A stretch of DNA of 64,000 bases, from NCBI GenBank assembly GCA_025667525.1, contig CM046874.1:666154737-666218736 (forward strand), in the 5' to 3' direction. Shown piece after piece: positions 57,031 to 64,000 of this stretch. Origin of the DNA: Glebionis coronaria (Eukaryota > Streptophyta > Magnoliopsida > Asterales > Asteraceae). The translations under genes and the position numbers were made by a program. Below the pieces are notes generated by a model. The model saw only the letters and a list, made by a program, of their open reading frames with translations, did no database searches and was not told where the DNA came from. Every line of letters starts with the position of its first letter. Position 1 is the stretch's first letter.

Positions 57031-57863
57031 TTATCCATGAATGATAGAATTTGTCTCATTAAGCAAAAGTAGTGTTTCTGTGTACGACACTGTGAAGAAC
57101 CTAGCATTTCCATTGATTCCAACACCATTGATATGTCTTGACGAGGGTTCATAAACTTCAACATTATTCCCTGTAGCTAGAGGTGGCAAATCTTGACCAT
57201 TTTGATACAAATGGGCACTTTTTGCCCATTTTCAAAAGGATGGGGCACTTTTTGCCCATTCTTTATAATGAATGGGCTAAACGGGCGCATATGTAAGAAA
57301 CTAATGGGCTTAACGGGCGCACTTGTAAAATACAAATTAGTATACTCAACGAATATTTTTTATTAAATTTTTTTCCCAGCTTCCAAACAAGTATTTTTAT
57401 TTATTATTTGTAGGTTTTTATATGTTTTTTCCTTTTTTAGCTTGCGCCCGTTTTGCCCGCCCGTTTCGCCCGTTTAGCCCGTTTAGCCCGCGCCCGTTTA
57501 GCCCGCCGCCCATTTAGCCCGTTGCCCGTTTAGCCCGCCGCCCGTGCCTGCCCGCCCGCCCATTTTGCCACCTCTACCTGTAGTAGTATCATCATCCATT
57601 TCCAAAACAACTTCACCATTGTTCCTAAAGTCCTGTACTCTTTTGAACACCGACATACCCTCAACCCTAATAGTATATATCTTTGTAAACGGTTCATTAA
57701 CACCGTCTTTCTTCATCCACACACCACAAACCGATAAGTCCCCCTCATTATAATACTCGAGCAAACCTAGCGACTCATTCACTTTCCGCAAGATCAAATT
57801 ATAACTTGCAAGTGCTAATCTCTCTGAAAGAGACACTTCACCAAACGTCTCCCTCTTGAGATC
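57031..57863 (-). pseudogene. F-box protein, C-terminal F-box-associated domain, doubly interrupted
   Basis: Minus-strand exon piece 57,863-57,577 reads TFGEVSLSERLALASYNLIL, LGLLEYYNEGDLSVCGVWMK and YTIRVEGMSVFKRVQDFRNN. After the hAT element the reading resumes at 57,169 as NNVEVYEPSSRHINGVGING, then VSYTETLLLLNE, and stops at TAA 57,031-57,033. This is the FBA_1/FBA_3-type substrate-binding domain of plant F-box proteins (SCF ubiquitin ligase subunits), with its natural C-terminus. Apart from the two insertions the frame is intact, including across the hAT target site. The N-terminal F-box should lie beyond the Athila-like element, outside the window. Confidence 0.85.
57178..57576. mobile_element. 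hAT-type MITE in the F-box coding sequence
   Basis: Terminal inverted repeats TAGAGGTGGCAAA and, in reverse, TAGAGGTGGCAAA enclose 399 bp. The 8-bp duplication CCTGTAGC/CCTGTAGT (57,170-57,177 and 57,577-57,584, one mismatch) fits hAT. Inside, the words CCCATT, GCCCGTTT and AGCCCG repeat many times (57,440-57,560), a GC-rich minisatellite. No transposase is present. Confidence 0.88.
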
Positions 57864-59501
57864 TGATAGGTGTGAAAACACCCATCCTTTTACCACTTAT
57901 TTCTGGCTAAAACAAGACCAAAACACGTATTTAATATCATTTGTTTGGAATTATGCGTGGTTTTTGTGTTTATTGTGTTTTCAGAGTCAACCGGATGAAT
58001 ATTGAAGAAAACATGGGATTGCATGGGTTTTATCGAGGAAAAAGACTCAGGACGAAGTCTATTGTCCAAGAGATGCAAAAGATTTGAAGTCATTGTGACT
58101 ATTTAAAGATTTATCGAAGAATAGAGCCAAAGATGGAAGATTCATATATGTCGAAGAACTCGAGTCTATTAAACAAAAGATTATAAGACGAGTTGGAATT
58201 ATTCACCGACACTTCTCAAAATCCAAAGTCGGAATCGTTTATTTAAAGAGACGAGAAGACTAAAGAAGAAAGAAGAAAAGAAGCCCGATACCAAAGCCCA
58301 TTTACAAGCCCATATCACACGCCTATATAAAGATCCCACTTCACAAAAATTAGACAACTAGTTAGTTTTAGTTTCATTTTTTTTCACTTTGTAGTTTTAA
58401 ATCTAAAGAGAGAAAGCTTAACTTTCTCTCACTAGAAAACCTTCATTTCTTGTTTAAAATTCTTGTTTTTAATATTAATCTTAACCTTTCAAGCTTAATC
58501 TTTTCTTAATCTCCATCTTTTAATCTTTCTTGTTAATTGTGTTCTTGATTTCGTCATATTTTTCATCATATTCTTATTTAAAGTTGTGATCTTTTTGAAT
58601 TTCGTGTGATTACTTTGATGTTTTTACAAGTCTTGATCTTTTCCTTAGCTTATTCATAGCTTATTGGAGTTTCTCTTGGCTTATTGTCTTGGAAAAGTTG
58701 CTAAAAAGTTGCTTAGAATCACCATTTCCCGTTTCCTATTTTTTTGTAAAATCTGGTACAAATTCGCAATTCTTCCAAGAATTGCAAAATTGATTATCTT
58801 CAGTATTGCGAATTCATTCTTGCTAGTGAATTGTGAAATCTTTCCTTGAAAGTTGCGAATTCTTCATTTTGAAATTATTGCGGAATCTTCAGTGAAAGTT
58901 GCGAATTTGAGTGTTTCTGTGTTGCGAATTTACATCCTCAGCAATTGCGATTTTACTCTTTAAAGCATTGCGAATTTGTGTTTCCCCCAATTGCGAAATC
59001 ATTGTTTTGACTATTGCGAAATTATGCATGAGACATTGCGAAATCTTGGTTAAGATTTCGCAATTATCCTTCTTCATTGCGAAATTATTTAAATTTTCTT
59101 AATATTGCGAAATTAATTCCTTTTATTTTAAATTTGATTTTTGAACTCGTTTTCCCGCCAATTTTCTTACTCGTTCGTCTTAGTTTAATTTTAGATATTT
59201 TAATTTTCAAGTTTTCATTTTAATTAAGTTTTTAATTAAGTTTTCATAATTACGTTTAATTAGTTTAATTTCTCGTCATTTATTTTTGAACGTCTTTAAT
59301 TGTAGTTTAATCTTTCCTCACTTTATATTTTATTTAAATTTCTCAACGACGCTCATTTATTTCTTTGTTAGTAGAATAGAAAACCAAATCCCCTATTTGT
59401 CACCAAGAACAAATCATTCCACTTAGAGCCGAGATCAATTCGAGAGGATACTGAGAACGAGAACTAATCTGAACCCAAAGCAAAAAAAAAACCCTGTATC
59501 A
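57864..59501 (+). repeat. 5' LTR of the second Athila-like element
   Basis: 1,638 bp from TGATAGG to CTGTATCA. The first ~480 bp are close to the reverse of the first element's LTR start. TATA box CTATATAAAG at 58,323-58,332 gives a probable transcript start near 58,360. The second half is diverged and carries the TTGCGAA array. Confidence 0.93.
58757..59116 (+). repeat. Array of about 16 TTGCGAA motifs inside the LTR
   Basis: TTGCGAA or ATTGCGAAAT, with some reverse copies (TTCGCAAT), recurs every 15-30 bp, e.g. at about 58,805, 58,852, 58,899, 58,922, 58,968, 58,992, 59,022, 59,034, 59,076 and 59,105. It lies about 900-1,250 bp into the LTR and beyond the TATA box, the same relative position as the TCGGAAT array of the first element, although the motif differs. 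Confidence 0.85.
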
Positions 59502-59503
59502 AA

Positions 59504-59518
59504 TGGCGCCGCTGCCGG
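59504..59518 (+). other. Primer-binding site of the second Athila-like element
   Basis: TGGCGCCGCTGCCGG begins two bases after the LTR and is complementary to the tRNA-Asp 3' end. The leader to 59,739 has three tandem ATTTTCAAAAATCCTAAAAA-type words and a splice-acceptor-like TTCTTTTGCAG just before the Gag ATG. Confidence 0.88.
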
Positions 59519-59739
59519 CTCTTCTCGTTAAGATCAACTGTTTTTTGTGAGAACTTGGATTTTGGGATCCGTTCACCGTGAACGTTACTTTTTCAAAAAT
59601 ATTCAAAAATCCTAAAAAATATAAAATTTTCAAAAATCCTAAAAAATATAAAATTTTCAAAAATCCTAAAAATAAAAAAAACATAAAAACCAAAAATATT
59701 TTTGCTTTGTTTTTGCCTTGTTAGTTCTTTTGCAGGTGT

Positions 59740-60141
59740 ATGCGCACTCGATCAACGTCTTATCAAGAGCCCGAGCCTCTCGATAACCTAGACATGGCCG
59801 GTGTACAAAACAACAATAATAACCCACCTCAAAACAATAATAACAATAACAATCCACCTCTCAACAACATGCATAATAACAACAACAATGAGCCTCTACC
59901 AGACAATCGCCCGATGATTGAAATTCTGCAAGCACATGTAGATGGCAACACTGATCCAATTGTCATACCCGCGTTTGCAGCCAACAACTATGAGCTCAAA
60001 TCCGGCTTTATCCAGATGGTCTCTGCTCAACCATTCTTGGGGCGTACCATTGATGATCCTCATGACCATATCAAGAGATTCTTGCAACTCACTAATACGG
60101 TCAAATACAATGGTGTTCCACAAGAGGTAATCCGTTTATAA
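59740..60141 (+). pseudogene. Gag N-terminal part, second Athila-like element
   Basis: Starts MRTRSTSYQEPEPLDNLDMA and has the same Asn-rich tract (NNNPPQNNNNNNNPP) as the first element. TAA 60,139-60,141 follows VIRL, where the first element has CAA (Gln). This is the only interruption seen in the element, a single C-to-T change. Confidence 0.92.
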
Positions 60142-63100
60142 CTTTTTCCCTTTTCTTTAGAGGGACAAGCCCGGCATTGGCTTGCTAAGGAACCGCCACA
60201 GAGTATTCTTTCGTGGACGGATTTGGAGACCAAGTTTATCAACTACTTTTTCCCACCCTCTCGTACTACCGCTTTGCGGAATGAAATTATCAATTTTGAA
60301 CAAAAGTACGATGAGTCGTTTAGTGAATCTTGGGACCGTTTCAAAGACCTTTTAAGAAAATGCCCACAACATGGTTTTACCAAAGTGCACCAAATTAACA
60401 CTTTTTATAATGGTTTAAGCATGAATGACCAAGATTCACTAAACAGTGCCTCGGGGGGTAATCTTTTGGCTAAGACTTCCAATGCTGCTTGGGATATCAT
60501 TGAGAATAAGTCTCGTGTGCAAACCAAGAGTGTGAGGACCAATGTCGCTAGTACTAGTACTAGTGACAGCGACAAGCGAATTGACAAAATCACTGCGCTT
60601 CTTGAATCACTTGCTACCCAAACCGCCAACAACACCAACAGCATCAACGCTAGAAACGCTAAAGACGCTCAAGTCAATGCTGTTAGCCAACCATGTGAGA
60701 TATGCGGGGATCCTCACTCTTACACCACTTGTACCGCCACCCAAGACTACCCTTCTGAGAATGTTAATGCAGCATACGGTACCTATCCTCAACCCGCTTA
60801 TCAAGCTCGTCCCAAAGGAGACCGTAACTTGCTTAGCTACCGCTCCAACAACTATCTTTCACCACCCGCTTCTACTCCTAACAACCCAAACCAACAACAA
60901 AACCTCAACCGCCCTCCTCAACAACAACAACAATCTCGTGGACCATACATACCACCTCACAAACAACAACATCCACCTCAAAGAAACAACCAAGTTTACC
61001 AGCAACCTGCTTATCAACCACCCGCATACAATGCTCCTTCCAACCAACCCACCGCATTACACCAAGACATTGGAACCTACATGAGGACTAATGATGTAAT
61101 CGTGGACAATCTCCAACAGGAAGTGCGCAACTTGAAAGCAGACCTGGTGAAACAAGGGAACGATCTGAGAGCTGATATGAGAAACACTTTGGATAGTCAA
61201 ACGAATGATTTAAGGAACATGATGGCTAGTTTCTTCCAAGGTAATCAACCCTCTTCTTCGGGTACTCTTCCGAGTAACACCGTTGCGAATCCAAGAGGGG
61301 AGATGAAAGCAATCACCACTCGCAGTGGCAAAGGTACCAAGGAACCCGAGCTTCCTATACCTCCACCGGTGGTTGTGACTAAGGAGAACAAGTCCCCTGC
61401 TCCTATTCCTCCTCCTTCTCCTTCCCCAATTTCTCCACCTCTTACTTCTACCCCTCCTCCACCCAAGGATGTGAGTGATCCTTCGATCCCAAAGCCTTCC
61501 TCTTCTTCCGATATACCTTATCCCTCTAGGTTGAGGAAAGAGAAGCTCAAAAGCAAGGATGATATTCAGGTTTCGAACTTTCTAAAAATGTTCAAACAAT
61601 TGAATTTTAACATCTCCTTCGCTGAGGCTCTCGCTCACATGCCTAAGTACGCGAAAATGTTCAAAGATCTTCTTAGCGACAAGGAGAAGCTTCTTGATAT
61701 TGCTAACACCCAACTTAATGAGAATTGCTCTGCAGTGCTCTTAAGGAAATTGCCAACCAAGCTTGGTGATCTGGGTCATTTCTTAATCCCTTGTATCTTT
61801 CCGGGAGTAGAGAATTGCATGGCCCTAGCCGATCTAGGTGCCAGTATCAACTTAATGCCTTTAAGTGTGTGGAAGCAATTATCTCTCCCTGAGCTAGTCC
61901 CCACCAAAATGACTTTGGAATTAGCTAACCGTACGGTTGCTTATCCAGTGGGGATAGCCGAAGACGTCTTTGTAGGAGTCGACAAATTCACTTTTCCTGC
62001 CGATTTCGTCGTCGTTGACTACGAGATGGACCCTCGTGTGCCATTAATTGTTGGTCGTCCATTCCTGAGGACCGGTCGCACTCTCATCGATGTTGAAGCC
62101 GGTGAGCTTATCATGAGAATGGGTGACGATAAAATCGTCTTCAACATGGGAAAGTTGTCTAAACAACCTTATTCATACGAGAGTGTTAATTGTATTGACG
62201 TTCTTGATGAGGCTTGTGAAGAACACTTCAAAGATGCTTGTAAAAGTATTCCTACCTCTCTTCCCAATGTTGAGACCGTTTCCTCTATTGATTCATCACT
62301 GTCTCTATTTGGAGAAAGTGATTTCTTTTGGAAAGATCTTGAAGCCACCATGGGAGATGTGAACTCAACAAATGACGAGTCTCCCACCGACTTGGCTGAC
62401 GACATGAGTTTCTTTGAAAACCTTCTCAAAGAAGACAATCTTTCTCCACCATCTCCCACGGTTATTGCTATCGATGCTCCGACTTTGAAAACGCCTCCCA
62501 TCGAAAATCCTCCAGATTTAGAACTTAAGGAGTTGCCACCCCATCTCGAGTACGTGTTCCTTGAAGAAAACAAGAAGTCGCCGGTCATCATCGCGAAGGA
62601 CTTGAAAGAAGAAGAGAAATCTCGCCTAATCGCCGTGCTTAAAGATCATAAGAAGGCAATTGCTTGGAAAATTTCCGATATCCGCGGAATTGATCCGAAC
62701 TTTTGTACTCACAAGATTCTCATAGAAGATGACTTTAAACCCGAAATCCAGAGCCAAAGAAGGGTTAATCCTAAAATTCATGACGTCATCAAACAAGAGG
62801 TTATCAAACTTCTAGATGTCGGCTTGATCTACCCTATTTCGGATTCGCCGTGGGTAAGTCCCGTCCATTGTGTGCCCAAGAAGGGCGGAATAACCGTTGT
62901 TTCCAATGAACACAACGAGTTGATTCCCACTCGTCTCGTTACTAGGTGGAGAGTTTGTATTGATTATCGCAAGCTCAATGATGCCACGAGAAAAGACCAC
63001 TTTCCTCTTCCCTTCATGGATCAAATGCTCGAGCGTCTAGCTGGTAATGACTATTACTGCTTTTTAGACGGATTCTCCGGGTACTTTCAAATTCCCATCG

Positions 63101-64000
63101 ATCCCAAGGACCAAGAAAAGACCACATTCACTTGTCCCTATGGAACATTTGCTTACAAACGCATGCCTTTTGGTTTATGTAATGCTCCTGGGACGTTCCA
63201 AAGGTGTATGATGGCTATATTCCATGACATGGTGGAAGACACTATGGAAGTATTCATGGATGATTTCTCGGTTTATGGCAATTCTTTCTCTGCTTGCCTT
63301 GCCAATTTAGAACGTATGCTGAAGCGGTGTGAAGACACTCGCCTTGTTCTTAATTGGGAAAAATGCCATTTCATGGTAAAAGAGGGCATCGTGCTAGGAC
63401 ACAAAATTTCCAAAGCCGGTCTTGAAGTGGACCGTGCTAAAGTCGATGTTATCGCTAAGTTGGCTCCACCTACAACCGTGAAGGGTGTGAGAAGTTTCCT
63501 TGGTCATGCGGGCTTTTACCGTCGATTCATCAAAGATTTTTCTCAAATCGCTCGCCCGATGACCCACCTCTTGGAAAAAGATACTCCTTTTATCTTTTCC
63601 AAAGAGTGTCTTGAAGCCTTCAACTTGCTTAAGGATAAGCTAACTAAGGCACCCGTCTTGGTTACCCCTAATTGGGAGCTTCCCTTTGAGTTGATGTACG
63701 ATGCTAGTGATTTTGCTATTGGAGCGGTTCTGGGCCAAAGAGTGAACAAACACTTCCAACCAATCCATTACGCTAGCAAGACAATGACGGGGGCTCAATT
63801 GCATTACACGACAACAGAAAAAGAGCTTTTAGCTGTTGTCTATGCCTTTGAAAAATTCCGCCCCTATCTTGTCCTCTCTACCATAATCGTTTACACCGAT
63901 CACTCCGCGTTGAAGTACTTGTTGACTAAACAAGATTCCAAACCAAGACTTCTTCACTGGGTTTTGCTACTCCAAGAATTTAAAATTGAAATTCGCGATA
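60142..64000 (+). CDS. Gag-Pol of the second Athila-like element, open to the window end
   Basis: In the frame of the Gag ATG, 3.86 kb are open. Gag capsid rest (GQARHWLA, FKDLLRKCPQHG), knuckle CEICGDPHSYTTC (60,700 region), Pro/Gln-rich linker, protease ALADLGASINLMP (GATCTAGGTGCC at 61,831-61,842), RT motifs SDSPWVSPVHCVPKKGG and FLDGFSGYFQIP and FMDD (63,253-63,264), then RNase H ([26 protein letters not shown]). Positions mutated to stops in the first element are Gln, Cys and Tyr here. Integrase and 3' LTR are beyond the window. Apart from the Gag stop it looks potentially functional. Confidence 0.92.

Larger units (their letters stand above)
57864..64000 (+). mobile_element. Second Athila-like element, plus strand, cut by the window end
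   Basis: The 5' LTR is 57,864-59,501, PBS 59,504-59,518, gag-pol from 59,740 in one frame to the window edge inside RNase H. It is the same family as the first element (shared LTR start TGATAGGTGTGAAAACACCC and shared Gag start) but clearly another subfamily: its LTR is about 140 bp shorter and differs in the second half. Only one premature stop is seen. It inserted into the F-box gene. The preceding AGATC (57,859-57,863) should recur after the 3' LTR, outside the window. Confidence 0.93.

Overview
This is nuclear DNA of a flowering plant, almost certainly a eudicot. A more precise placement (an asterid such as Asteraceae) is only an impression. The window is AT-rich and full of transposons. 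Genes are spliced with GT/AG borders or are decayed gene fragments. Two Athila-type Ty3 retrotransposons dominate, and a block of organelle DNA has been transferred into the chromosome. I see no complete, clearly working protein-coding gene in the 64 kb.

Layout. Positions 1-about 10,930 are mitochondrial-type DNA: trnG(GCC), trnQ(UUG), a frameshifted ccmC, a trnI(CAU) remnant, a perfect 142-bp tandem duplication and a piece of Copia pol. About 10,930-11,545 is plastid-type DNA with petL and petG remnants. The two together read as one organelle insertion (NUMT with plastid-derived DNA). 11,781-23,150 is a full-length minus-strand Athila-like element with 5-bp target duplications and about 1.4% LTR divergence by eye, but with four in-frame stops and a lost integrase catalytic Asp. 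23,840-25,463 is a short non-autonomous minus-strand LTR element. 25,957-30,208 is a plus-strand Copia element that has lost its protease and has several stops and frameshifts.

30,200-42,000 is mostly intergenic. It holds a broken F-box/LRR gene of the SKIP2/VFB type (31.9-33.4 kb), further copies of only its first exon, a small Helitron (33,884-34,352), foldback elements and low-complexity DNA. 42.4-48.6 kb is a mosaic of unrelated host gene fragments: an unknown family twice, a ubiquitin tail, beta-amylase, the second subunit of RNA polymerase IV/V (NRPD2), an LRR receptor ectodomain, a tRNA, and a multi-exon gene I do not recognise. 49,996-53,500 is a three-level nest of DNA transposons (a MITE containing a MULE containing a MULE), each level with its own target duplication.

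55.3-57.9 kb has a Stowaway MITE, a second NRPD2 3' fragment, and the C-terminal half of an F-box gene hit first by a hAT MITE and then by the second Athila-like element. That second element starts at 57,864 on the plus strand and runs off the right edge.

The best candidates for something not described before are the motif arrays inside the Athila LTRs (TCGGAAT in one element, TTGCGAA in the other, at the same relative place and downstream of the TATA box), the four copies of the polypurine-tract 12-mer in the 3' region of the first element, and the gene-fragment mosaic that includes two pieces of the silencing polymerase subunit. These are inferences from reading. No database search was possible.
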